Positions 22,273 to 31,999 of a stretch of 64,000 bases of DNA are shown here, piece by piece. The DNA is from Melieria omissa (Eukaryota > Arthropoda > Insecta > Diptera > Ulidiidae): NCBI GenBank assembly GCA_963971225.1, contig OZ020269.1, positions 99,184,405 to 99,248,404 of the forward strand, given 5' to 3'. The first letter of the stretch is position 1; each line of letters starts with the position of its first letter. Below the pieces are notes generated by a model. That model was not told the origin of the DNA. It ran no database searches and saw nothing but the letters and a program-made list of their open reading frames with translations. Position numbers and translations under genes: made by a program.

Positions 22273-25200
22273 TCCAAGGCAGCAACCCACGACTTGACGA
22301 GATTCATGGAGGAGGAGGATATTGATGTGGCCCTAATCCAGGAACCATGGATTGTAAGATCTAAGATTTCTGGATTGGGGTCAGGTCGATACACCCTACA
22401 TCACCCCTCAACTGAAGGTAGGTTACGAGCCTGTATAGTAGTAAAGAAAGATATTAATTTATTTCTTCTCTCCCAATACAGCGACGGAGACCTCACGGCA
22501 GGTATGGTTGAACAAGAGGGTGGGCATTGCCTGATCCTCGCATCAGCCTATCTGCCGTACGAAGAGCAGGACCCACCATCCCAGGCGGTCCGAGATCTGG
22601 CCAGCTTCGCCAGAGCAAAAGGACGGGCTTTGCTGTTGGGCTGTGACGCCAATGGCCACCACACGCAATGGGGAAGCAGCGATATCAACTCGCGGGGTGA
22701 GTCTATTTTCCAATTCATTCTTTCCACTTCTCTTAATATCTGTAATAAGGGCAATACGCCCACTTTTCAGAATAGGCAAACTACTTTCTACTTTCTGAGG
22801 CAAATGACGTTAGGGTGGACAACTGGAGAGTGTCAGGTGACTGCTCCTTCTCGGACCATAACCGCATACTCTACGATGTCAACTTTGGCGTAGTTTGCAA
22901 ACCACCATTCCGAAATCCAAGAAGGGCAAATTGGGAAAAATTCTCTAACATCGTGAAGTCGAGACTGGAGTAGAAACGATTCGACCTGGTCACTGACAAA
23001 TACGATATTGAGAACTCAATTGAACTTCTAACGGGGACATTGAATACTGCCTTCAAGCTTTCCTGCTCGTTAAGTCGGGTCAAAAAGAAACACAGCGATA
23101 GCTGGTGGAATTCTGACCTTCGACTACTTCGACAGGAAACGAGACGGCTTTTCAACAGAGCAAAGGTAAGCGGGGAGGAAAGAGACTGGAACGCTTATCG
23201 ATCCAGTTTCAACGCCTTCAAAAAAGCTATTACCGCGGCCAAAAGAGAATCTTGGAGAGCCTTCTGCGAATCGATTGACTGTGTCAACGAATCGTCCAGA
23301 CTGAGGAAGGTCTTGTCTAAGCAACAGTGCGTTCTTAGCGGCATCCGCAAGCCTGACGGTACTTGGACAGAGTCAAGTGAAGAATCGCTCGAGACTCTAG
23401 TAGAGGCACACTTTCCCCAGTGTGAAGTTTTTGCTGACTCCGATAACCCCGGAGTCCAGCTCGGAACTACGACACTACCAGAAGATGTGGCCAAGATAGT
23501 GGACGCAAAAAAGGTCGAATGGGCAATAAAGTCGTTCGACTCTTATAAGTCCGCAGGGCCTGACGGCATCATCCCAGCGATGCTGCTCCAGGCCGGACAC
23601 TGTATTCTTCAGCCCCTTGTGAACATCTTCAGTGGATGCTTACTAGGGAATGTAGTTCCAAAGCAGTGGAGAGAGGTCAAAGTAGTTTTTATACCAAAGG
23701 CAGGCAAACCAAGCCACACAACGGCTAAGGACTACAGACCTATTAGCCTCTCCTCATTCTTATTGAAAACGCTGGAAAGGCTATTGGACAGATACATACG
23801 AGATCATCAGGGACTAGCTTCTACGCTCTGCAGGGCGCAGCACGCCTACCTCCAAGGGAGGTCGGTCGACAGCGCACTTCACAGTGTGGTCAGTCCCATA
23901 GAGAGCTCCTTGGCCTTGAAGGAGTACACAATGGCAGCCTTCCTCGACATAGAGGGGGCTTTCAACAATGTCACCACTGAGGCTATAACAAGAGCGCTTA
24001 ACGCACACAGGGTGGAAAGGTTCGTTATCGATTGGATTGAAACTATGCTGCGCGACAGGATAATCAATTCAACGATAGGACCAGCCTCCATCAGAAGGAG
24101 AGCCACAAGAGGAACTCCTCAGGGAGGGGTGCTATCACCTCTCTTGTGGCTATTGGTTGTGGATGAGATTCTGAAAGTCTTTGAAAGAAGACGCACCAGA
24201 ATAGTAGCCTATGCGGACGACATCGTGGTCATGATTCATGGCAAATACCTGCCAACTATCAGTGAACTGATGGAATCCTCATTGGGTGTTTTATCTTCGT
24301 GGGCGAGGGACAACGGTCTAGGGATAAATCCTGCAAAGACTGAACTAGTCCTGTTCACGAAGAAGACCAAGATTCAGAACTTTGTCCTTCCCTGCGTTGA
24401 TGGGCACCCCCTGAAACTGTCCAGGGAAGCCAAGTATCTGGGCATCATTCTGGACTCACAACTTTCGTGGAAGCGGAACATTGAGGAAAGAATGAAAAAA
24501 GGACTGAATGTGCTGTATGCCTGCAAGAGAGCCTTCGGTAAAAGGTGGGGACTAAAGCCGTATATAATCCACTGGATGTACACGGCAATAGTGAGACCTA
24601 TCATTACCTATGGTTCTCACGTATGGTGGCCAGCCATGGATAAAAAGAGCAATCGAGGCAATCTGGAGAAAGTTCAAAGACTTGCCATCCTGGCAATCAC
24701 AGGTGCAGCGAAAAGCGCACCGCGGATGGCCCTGGAGGTTTTTCTACACCTTTCTCCGGTGGAACTGTTCATTAAGGCCAGTGCAGCAAAGACAATCCTC
24801 AGACTGAGGGAGTCTAACCAGCTGAAACAGGCCACTCATGGACACTCCAGCGTACTGAACGCCCTCGCAATTAGCAATACCACACAAGGCCTTCTTAACA
24901 AGGCCACTGATTATCTGGTAAAGCGAAATGATTTCGATTCGAAGATACCCATCGAGTATCCCTCCAGGGATTGCTGGCAAGAGCCCGAAGTTAATGACGC
25001 GTCAGCGGTCTACTTTACGGACGGCTCGAAGACAGAGGAGGGAACCGGTGCTGGTGTTTACTGTAGAACGCAGCAGGTCCACTGGTCATACAGGCTGCCG
25101 GACTATTGCAGCGTTTTTCAATCAGAGGTTTTTGCCGTCATGAAAGCAGCCGAGCATATCAAAAACTCCACACTTAATGAGGCCATCATTTGTGTGGACA

Positions 25201-25874
25201 GCCAAGCTGCTCTAAAAGCAATTGAATCTGCTGTGGTCAAGTCGAAGGTAGTGCTGGACTGCCGGAGCGCACTGGTCAGCATAAGGCACTGCAGGGTAAG
25301 TCTGCGATGGGTTCCCGGACATAGTAACATCGATGGGAACGAGCACGCGGACGAACTGGCTCGTGCAGGGTCAGCGATGACTGCCAGTGAGGCGGTCGAC
25401 ACGGTGCTACCACCGCTCTCTGCCACAGCGGGTTCAATCGGAATGTGGCTCATTCAAGCTACAAACAGAGCCTGGTCAACCAAGAGCGATTGTAAGATTG
25501 CTCGCACGCTGTGGCCAGCGCTGAACATGAGTAGAACTAAGAGCTTGCTGCTCCTCGACAAGCATGCTATGCGCATGGTCACGGGGGTAATCACAGGTCA
25601 CTGCGCCATCGGCGTAATGCTATGCAAATGGCGTCTGGCGACCGACGATTTATGCAGAAGCTGTGGAGACGAGGAGGCTGTGGAATCGGTCGAGCACCTG
25701 CTTTGCCACTGTCCATCACTACAGAACCGACGGCTCCAAACTCTTGGGGGAAGGTTCTTCGGTGAACTTGTGGAGGTAGCGGATGCAAAGATCACTGATC
25801 TACACAACTTCCTCGCGAAGACCAAATGGTTCCCAAAAGATCCGGTCTGGATCTACAGGGAACCGAACAGATAA
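22249..25874 (+). pseudogene. LINE-A ORF2: endonuclease-RT-RNase H, broken
   Basis: The endonuclease domain runs from QINLHHSK through IQEPW, GCDANGHHTQWGS and, in the other frame, CSFSDHNR. A frameshift lies at about 22780-22800. The correct frame then continues from ANDVRVDNW, meets a TAG at 22971-22973, and is open to 25874 (over 960 codons). Reverse transcriptase motifs: KDYRPISLSSF, AAFLDIEGAFNNV, GTPQGGVLSPLLW and the catalytic YADD near 24212. RNase H motifs: FTDGSKTEEGTGAG, SEVFAVMKA, CVDSQAALKAI and RWVPGHSNIDGNEHADELA. The C-terminus has a C-x2-C-xn-H-x4-C cluster (CRSCGDEE...HLLCHC). In an intact copy the product would nick chromosomal DNA and prime reverse transcription in the nucleus. 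Without repair of the two lesions this copy cannot encode it. Confidence 0.93.
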
Positions 25875-25980
25875 GGGAAGGCACCGGAAAAATAAAAAAT
25901 GAAGGGAATCACAATGGGCCCAACAGGGCCTCCGAGTGGAAGTGCAAATGCACACTCCCCTTCTTTAACCTAACCTAACC

Positions 25981-25993
25981 TAACAAAATACTA
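25981..25993 (+). repeat. Target-site duplication, right copy (LINE-A)
   Basis: Exact copy of 20478-20490. Its first bases TAAC also continue the tail repeat, so the true duplication could be one to four bases shorter. Confidence 0.8.
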
Positions 25994-26130
25994 ATAGTAG
26001 GTTTTTTAATGTAGCTTAAAAACTCTTTTTACGAAATTATTTTCAAAATATTCTACATTACGACAATGGTCTTTGAAAAAAAGCCCTTTTTAGCAGAGAT
26101 AAGTTAGGATTGATTTTGCTTACAGCAAAT

Positions 26131-26459
26131 AATAATAATAATTGATTGGCACGACAGCTCGCTTACGCGAGACTAAGGCCTAGCTTCCCGCAACCACCCG
26201 TGTTGTGCGTGTGAATTTTGTACGCGGGTGGAAGGGACCTACAGTTTTATGCCGGTTCCGAACGGCAGGTTGGGAGCTTTTTCATAGGCAATTTTTACTC
26301 TCAGAGGTTTGCCATTTCCAGCTGAGAGGACAGCCACCGAAAGAGAAAACGAGTTTCCCCTTTTTTTTTTTAGGTGTTACTACATGCAGTATTCGATCTT
26401 GCGTCGCTCTGCATGCGACTCGCTGTACCGCGCACTAACCAACTGAGCCACGGCGGCTG
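26131..26459 (-). mobile_element. SINE1 copy B, full length
   Basis: Flanked by a 16-bp perfect duplication TTTGCTTACAGCAAAT (26115-26130 and 26460-26475). On the minus strand it starts with CAGCCGCCGTGGCTCAGTTG (A box), has a degraded B box (AGATCGAATACTG), a T/A-rich spacer and the same body as copy A: GTGGCTGTCCTCTCAG, GGTCCCTTCCACCC, GGTGGTTGCGGG, CTGTCGTGCCAATCAATT. It ends in an (ATT)n tail at 26131-26143. Copy B has about 20 bases near the 3' end (CGCGTACAAAATTCACACG) that are absent from copy A. Confidence 0.92.
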
Positions 26460-26639
26460 TTTGCTTACAGCAAATTAAAGTTTAAAATTGAAAATTTTGT
26501 TGAAAGCAGACAATTTTCCTCTTTCATTTGATGCCCATATCTTCATCATTGCACAACCGAAAATTTAAAAAAAAATTTTAAATATGTATGTCCTTAAAAT
26601 TTTGAAGTCCTTTAGAAGTGCTTTGAGTCAGAAAATGAA

Positions 26640-27000
26640 AAACTACTATGCCAGGATACTATAAATGAGCTCTAGTTCCACGTCTATATCAAAATTTAGA
26701 TGAGTCTCGGCAAAAGCAAATTATTTCGCACAGTGTAATAAATGTAAAGTTGGTGTTTTCACTCCATGCATCATAACTTTGTAATTTTTCTTTCAATTCT
26801 ATTGATGTTGGGCTTAATATTTGCTCAAATGATGTATCTTTCGTCTTAGATTTTAAAACCAGAGGAGATAATTTATTTTATCTATAAAAAAACCCTTCGC
26901 AAATGAATGATTTTTTTAATTGATCGAAAAATTCACTTTTTTACAACTTTCGCCGTCATCAACTTCCCCAAATCTCATCTGATTTGGACAATATGTATAT
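26640..27000 (+). repeat. Unclassified interspersed repeat, copy 1
   Basis: Shares ordered blocks with the reverse complement of 60890-61180: CTATGCCAGG, CACGTCTATATCAA, ATGAGTC...CAAAAG, GTGTAATAAATGTAAAG and, at the far end, CAACTTCCCCAAATCTCA...TTTGGACAAT. No coding motif and no terminal repeats were recognised. Confidence 0.7.
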
Positions 27001-28304
27001 TGGTGAAAATGCTAAGGTATCTTTTGACCGACGGACAGTTTGTGTTAGTCAGTCAGATGATCTGTTTACGAAATATGTGTTCATAACTGAAACAACAGGG
27101 AAAACGTTTCTTACAACATTTTTTTGATCTTCAGTAAAAAAAACACTTAAATTTTATGTGAATTTTTCGGGTCGAGTAGGGTAATTTTTCAAACTTCTCT
27201 CGTTTTGTCTGACAAAAACCAGGCCTAACGAATCTACCTAATTTACTGGCATAGTTTCACTATGATTTCCTCAATATTGGACAATTAAATTATAAAAATT
27301 TCCTACTATGAAATTGAAAATCCTCAATTTACTCTTCAATGCGAGTAAAAATTCGTCACTGAAAAAATAATCCTAAATGTGACAAGCTCCATTTTGCACA
27401 ATTTTGTTCTGGAGTTCAGTGGAGATTTCTAGAAATTAACAATTTCAATAAAAAAAATGTCAAAAAACATAATGTTTGTTGTTTCTCCAATATGTTCCTT
27501 AAAAAAATTTTTGTACCGAACTTGTTAAAAAAAGTTCTGAAGGTAGTGAAATTTATGTGTCCATGCACTCGAATTGTTTACCTATAATTTTAAATAATTT
27601 TCTACTAAAATAAGTCACTGAAAAAAGCTTTAAAGAATATGCATTCAGGTTATAATGAATTAAAAAGTATTCCCACTAAACAATGGCGCTCACAGGATTT
27701 TATTTTATGGAGTTTCCGTACAAAACTTTTGCGCCCAATACCATTTGAAAACATATTTTTCACTCAAAATGTTGCTAGTTAGTTTAACTTTCTTTGTATA
27801 AACTAGTCGCAGTCTTTTGTACGCAAGTCGTAAATAAAAAAAAAACTCAAAATGTTTGTAAAAAACAAATATTTAGATGGCTTGAAGCAAAGTACGTGCA
27901 CCACGGCGACTTCAATAGTGCACACAGGTATTGGCGAACAAAACTTCTGCTACTAAACTTCACCTACAAACTATTCCTGCAAGCAGCCATACCAGCAACG
28001 CCTGCAACTATGCTAAGAAAAACTTGAAATGCACTTCAACTTGTGGCAACTTGGCGCAAGCAAATTTTGCACAGCAACAAAAGAGCACCGCGCAAAGCCG
28101 ACCAACATTCAAACGTCAACCAACTAACCAACCAACTTTTCACCATTCATCCAACCAACCAACCAGCTACGTTATCGCCGCTGACAACTATAATAATTCA
28201 CGCTGTCACTATATGGCTCACTTTTGACACTAACACCTCGGCCGACGCCTAGTTAGTGCTCGCTTAGTGCAACGTCATGCAATTTCAGCGCGTTTACATA
28301 AAGT
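27001..28304. other. No gene seen; AT-rich DNA
   Basis: Strongly AT-rich until about 27780, then a short stretch with CCAACCAACC runs near 28115-28165. Nothing was recognised on either strand. Confidence 0.4.
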
Positions 28305-28315
28305 TGAGTGCGTGT
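28305..28315 (+). repeat. Target-site duplication, left copy (LINE-B)
   Basis: TGAGTGCGTGT, exactly repeated at 33871-33881. Confidence 0.85.
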
Positions 28316-28402
28316 AGGTAGGTAGGTTAGGCTGGCTGACCCTCGGGGGGGTCTCACATAGACCATGTTGGTCCATAGTGGTACCAGAAAGGTTCTGGAG
28401 TT

Positions 28403-31400
28403 TCAGACCTGTATGTAGTTTGTCAAAAACGTTTTGCCAAATCTAAGTAAGTCGCTGCTTTTTTGTTCCGCGACTCTTTCCAAGGAAGGGAACGACGCGG
28501 ATCCGAGGCAGCTGACCCGTGATCTGTAGAGAGCAGGGCAGTGGCACAGCAAATGCTCCAGGGTACCCTTGGCACTGTCTTCACCACATCTTGTGCATGC
28601 ATCACTTGATACCAAGCCAAGTTTGGCAGCGTGGGACGGTGTGAGACAGTGTCCCGTGAGTATCTCGGTCAATAGTTTGCAATCATCTCTTCGGAGTGAT
28701 AGTACAAACTCTGTGTTGTTGACATTATGTTCGCGAAGCATGATTTTTGCTGTCCTGTGAGATGTAGATCTCTCCCACATGGACGCCGCTTCACGAATCA
28801 TATTCTCTTCTATTTCCGTCTTGAGCGTGGAGAGGGGTGGATGGATGTCTGGCTCGCTAACCGTAGGCAGTCGTGCCCCGGCTTTGGCGAGCGCATCAGC
28901 CTTCTCATTTCCCTCAACTCCTTTGTGACCCGGTACCCAATAGATAGTGACCACTCTGTTGCGACAGAGTTCGTCCAATTTGGTTTTGCAGTTCCGTACG
29001 CATATCGAGTTTGACAATACCCCAGCTGCTGCTTTTATGGCTGCTTGGCTGTCGATATAGATGTTTATTCGAGAGTCTGGAGGGGTGCGACCCATTGCTA
29101 GTTGCGCCGCTCTTGTGGCAGCGTGTACCTCTGCTTGGAAGATGCTGCAGTAGTCCGGGAGCCGGAAAGACTGTTGAAGGTCAAGTTCCGGACAGAAAAC
29201 TGCAGATCCCACTCCCTCTGTCATCTTGGATCCATCCGTGAACAGGTTATAGGATTGACGGCCGGGCTCGAGCCCCTGTCGCCACCCATCCGGTTCTAGG
29301 ATCACGTGGGGTTTGAAGTTGAAATTGGCTTGAGGTACGGCGTAGTCTGAGCTTTCGCTCACCCCTGCGTGTAACCTGCTGTGGCCGTAATGTCGTAGCG
29401 TGAGCTGTCCAGTTACCTTAAGTCTAAGCGCCGCCTTTTTAGCGACGCTTTTCGCAGTCAGACCAATTGGATAAAATCCCAAGATTTTGTCCAGTGCCGC
29501 TGTCGGAGTGGTGCGCATTGCGCCTGTTATACACAACCCAGCGGCTCTCTGTACAGTCTCGAGTCTTTTGGCATAGGTCTTCTTATCCACCGCAGTCCAC
29601 CATACTATGATCCCGTAGAGCATAATGGGTCTAATCACTGCAGTGTAAATCCAATGTGTGAGACGGGGGGATAAGCCCCAAGTCTTACCGAGCATTTTCC
29701 TGCAAGCGTATAAGGCGTTCAAGGCTTTCCTTTTCCTGTCTTCCACATTCAATTTCCACGACAGTTTATTATCCAAGATGACTCCTAGGTACTTAGTAGA
29801 TGTTTTGGGGGTGAGTGTGGTGTTGTTCAGTTTGGGAGGAAGCCAGGTTGGGATCTTGTACTTTGTTGTAAAAAGAACTAAGTCCGTCTTGTCTGGGTTT
29901 GTTTCCAGTCCCACAGTCTTTGCCCAGTTGTTAATCACTTTCAGTGTCCTCTCGAGTACTTGGCTCATTGAGGTGAGACACCTGCCTGAGACGACAACGG
30001 CGAGGTCATCCGCATATGCGGTTAGCCTTGGCCCCCCGTCCCTCAACTTTAAAAGGATCTTGTTAACGACTAGATTCCATAGTAACGGAGAGAGCACACC
30101 CCCCTGGGGGGTGCCTCTGTTCGCCTTCCTCGTCATGGTTGTTGCGCCCCACTCCGCTACCACTGTACGGCAATTCAACAGATTACCAATCCAGTCCTGT
30201 ATGGGTGGGTGCACCTCAATTGATGCAAGGCCTTCCAACAATGCCTCTGTGGAGACATTGTTGAAAGCCCCTGATATGTCGAGGAAGGCTCCCAGCGCGT
30301 ATTCTCCGTAGTGAAAAGCTTTTTCTATCTGAAAAACCACCTGATGAAGTGCTGTCTCCGTTGACTTGCCTTTCATATAGGCGTGTTGGTTCGTTGATAT
30401 CAGGCCAGGTGGAACCCTTTCCTTAATAAACGAGTCTAGCAGTCTTTCAAAGGTCTTCAGTATAAACGAGGTGAGGCTGATGGGCCGGTAGTCCTTCGGA
30501 TACAAATGGCTGCTTTTACTTGATTTCGGCAAAAATACAACCCTTGATAATCGCCAGTCCATCGGTACATAGTTCAGTCTCAGACAGCTCCTGAAAACGT
30601 CCTTGAGCCACGGTATCAGAACAGCACTTCCCTTTTGCAGAAGCGCGGGAAAAATGCCGTCCGGACCCGGGGATTTGAAGGGATCGAAAGAGCCCAAAGC
30701 CCATCGAAGTCTGGATGTGGTGATTAGGCCCTCACAATTCCCTTGCTCTGTGCCGAGTGCAGTTGAGACCGAGTCGGGAACCTCTGAACAGCCAGGAAAG
30801 TGGGCTTCCATAAGTGCCTCAAGCGTCTCCTTGCCATCCTTGGTCCATTCTCCAGATTCTTTGCGGATGAGTGATGGTATAGGGGGGGATTTGGCGAGTA
30901 TCTTCCGAAGTCTGGATGCCTCGGAGGTCTTGTCCATACTTCCACAGAAGTTCTGCCAGGAGCTTCTTTTGGCCCTCCGTATCTCTTGTTTGTAGGAGTG
31001 AAGTAGTGTCTTGTACTCTCTCCAACACTCCGCACAGTCGGCAAGTTTGGCCAGTTTGAAAAACTCTCTAAGTTCTCTTCTTTGCCTACCAATGTCCTTG
31101 CTCCACCAGGGCGGATAGGATTTTCGTCCTACCGGCCTTGAGGGCGGGCAGGATTCGTGGTAAGCAAGTAGGATCTTTGACGTTAGGAGTTTCGCCTTAG
31201 CCTCAACGTCCGACCTGGAGAGAGTCTGAGAGGCATTACTCAGATGAGTCTTTAACCGATTTGCATACAGATCCCAGTCCGTATTCCGGGGGTTCCTGAA
31301 GACCCTTACTGTACGCAACGGTTTAAAGTTGACCGTAAAGTGTATGTAGCTGTGATCAGAGAAGGAGGGTCTTTCCAGCACCCTCCAATCCGAGATCCAG

Positions 31401-31999
31401 GTATCTGCCCCGTAAGAAAAAGTAATGTCCAATACGTCTTCCGACGTCGGACCCTTGAAAGTTGGGATGTTCCCTCTATTAGCTATATCTACATTGTTTT
31501 GTAATATAAAGTTAAAGAGGGACTCACCCCGTTCGTTCGTGTCCTTGCTTCCCCACTGAGGGTGGTGCGAATTGGCATCCGCACCTACCACGGCGTCGAA
31601 ACCTTGTCTGAGGACCTCTTCCGTCAGGTGCTGTAGTTCTGTGGGGGGTGCCTCGACGTCGTGGGCCATATAGCACGAGGCCACAAGTCTAAGCTTGTAG
31701 TCCCCTTCGATGGCGACCACCGTCAGGTCATCAGAACTGAAATTAGGTAGAAGATATGCGTTAATATCCTTCCTAACAAGGATGGCAGATCGAATCTTAC
31801 CTACCGTTGTTGCATGGAAAAGATTATAGTTCGTGGACCCTAACCCTGAAACCTTATTTCCGGAGGAAAGCCAGGGTTCCTGGATTAGGGCCACGTCGTA
31901 GCTGCCCTCCTCTAGTGTGAGAAGGAGCTCAGCTGAAGCCACCTTACTGTGGTGGAGGTTGATTTGTAGGACCTTTCCCTTCAGAAGGTACAGTGCCAT
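28403..31999 (-). CDS. LINE-B ORF2: endonuclease, RT and RNase H, intact
   Basis: 1198 codons from ATG (31997-31999) with no interruption. Residues 1-225 form an AP-like endonuclease: QINLHHSK at 12-19, IQEPW at 39-43, DAN at 141-143, SDH at 214-216. Reverse transcriptase spans about 425-720: KDYRPISLTSF from 502, AFLDISGAFNNV from 571, GTPQGGVLSPLLW from 629, and catalytic YADD at 662-665. RNase H spans about 915-1040: TDGSK with Asp922, Glu957, Asp983, and WVPGHKGVEGNEKAD ending at Asp1035. The C-terminus has C1135-x2-C1138-x10-H1149-x4-C1154. All catalytic residues expected for the families are present. The product would nick a genomic target and copy the element RNA in place. It overlaps ORF1 by 56 bp in another frame, so it is probably translated by reinitiation (inference). 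Confidence 0.95.
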   Translation of the reverse strand: MALYLLKGKVLQINLHHSKVASAELLLTLEEGSYDVALIQEPWLSSGNKVSGLGSTNYNLFHATTVGKIRSAILVRKDINAYLLPNFSSDDLTVVAIEGDYKLRLVASCYMAHDVEAPPTELQHLTEEVLRQGFDAVVGADANSHHPQWGSKDTNERGESLFNFILQNNVDIANRGNIPTFKGPTSEDVLDITFSYGADTWISDWRVLERPSFSDHSYIHFTVNFKPLRTVRVFRNPRNTDWDLYANRLKTHLSNASQTLSRSDVEAKAKLLTSKILLAYHESCPPSRPVGRKSYPPWWSKDIGRQRRELREFFKLAKLADCAECWREYKTLLHSYKQEIRRAKRSSWQNFCGSMDKTSEASRLRKILAKSPPIPSLIRKESGEWTKDGKETLEALMEAHFPGCSEVPDSVSTALGTEQGNCEGLITTSRLRWALGSFDPFKSPGPDGIFPALLQKGSAVLIPWLKDVFRSCLRLNYVPMDWRLSRVVFLPKSSKSSHLYPKDYRPISLTSFILKTFERLLDSFIKERVPPGLISTNQHAYMKGKSTETALHQVVFQIEKAFHYGEYALGAFLDISGAFNNVSTEALLEGLASIEVHPPIQDWIGNLLNCRTVVAEWGATTMTRKANRGTPQGGVLSPLLWNLVVNKILLKLRDGGPRLTAYADDLAVVVSGRCLTSMSQVLERTLKVINNWAKTVGLETNPDKTDLVLFTTKYKIPTWLPPKLNNTTLTPKTSTKYLGVILDNKLSWKLNVEDRKRKALNALYACRKMLGKTWGLSPRLTHWIYTAVIRPIMLYGIIVWWTAVDKKTYAKRLETVQRAAGLCITGAMRTTPTAALDKILGFYPIGLTAKSVAKKAALRLKVTGQLTLRHYGHSRLHAGVSESSDYAVPQANFNFKPHVILEPDGWRQGLEPGRQSYNLFTDGSKMTEGVGSAVFCPELDLQQSFRLPDYCSIFQAEVHAATRAAQLAMGRTPPDSRINIYIDSQAAIKAAAGVLSNSICVRNCKTKLDELCRNRVVTIYWVPGHKGVEGNEKADALAKAGARLPTVSEPDIHPPLSTLKTEIEENMIREAASMWERSTSHRTAKIMLREHNVNNTEFVLSLRRDDCKLLTEILTGHCLTPSHAAKLGLVSSDACTRCGEDSAKGTLEHLLCHCPALYRSRVSCLGSASFPSLERVAEQKSSDLLRFGKTFLTNYIQV

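Larger units (their letters stand above)
20491..25980 (+). mobile_element. Full-length non-LTR retrotransposon LINE-A
   Basis: A 5490-bp element with a 13-bp direct flank. Order: GC-rich 5' leader with a hairpin-forming start (CTACCC...GGGTAG) and a duplicated block around CCCCAGGTTAGGGGCGG (near 20667 and 20700), ORF1, ORF2, a short 3' UTR, and an (AACCTA)n tail instead of poly(A). ORF2 carries endonuclease, reverse transcriptase and RNase H, which places it among the RNase H-bearing I/R1/Loa-type LINEs. Loa-like is my best guess. One frameshift and one stop in ORF2 make it non-autonomous, although its length and flanks show a recent insertion. Confidence 0.93.
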
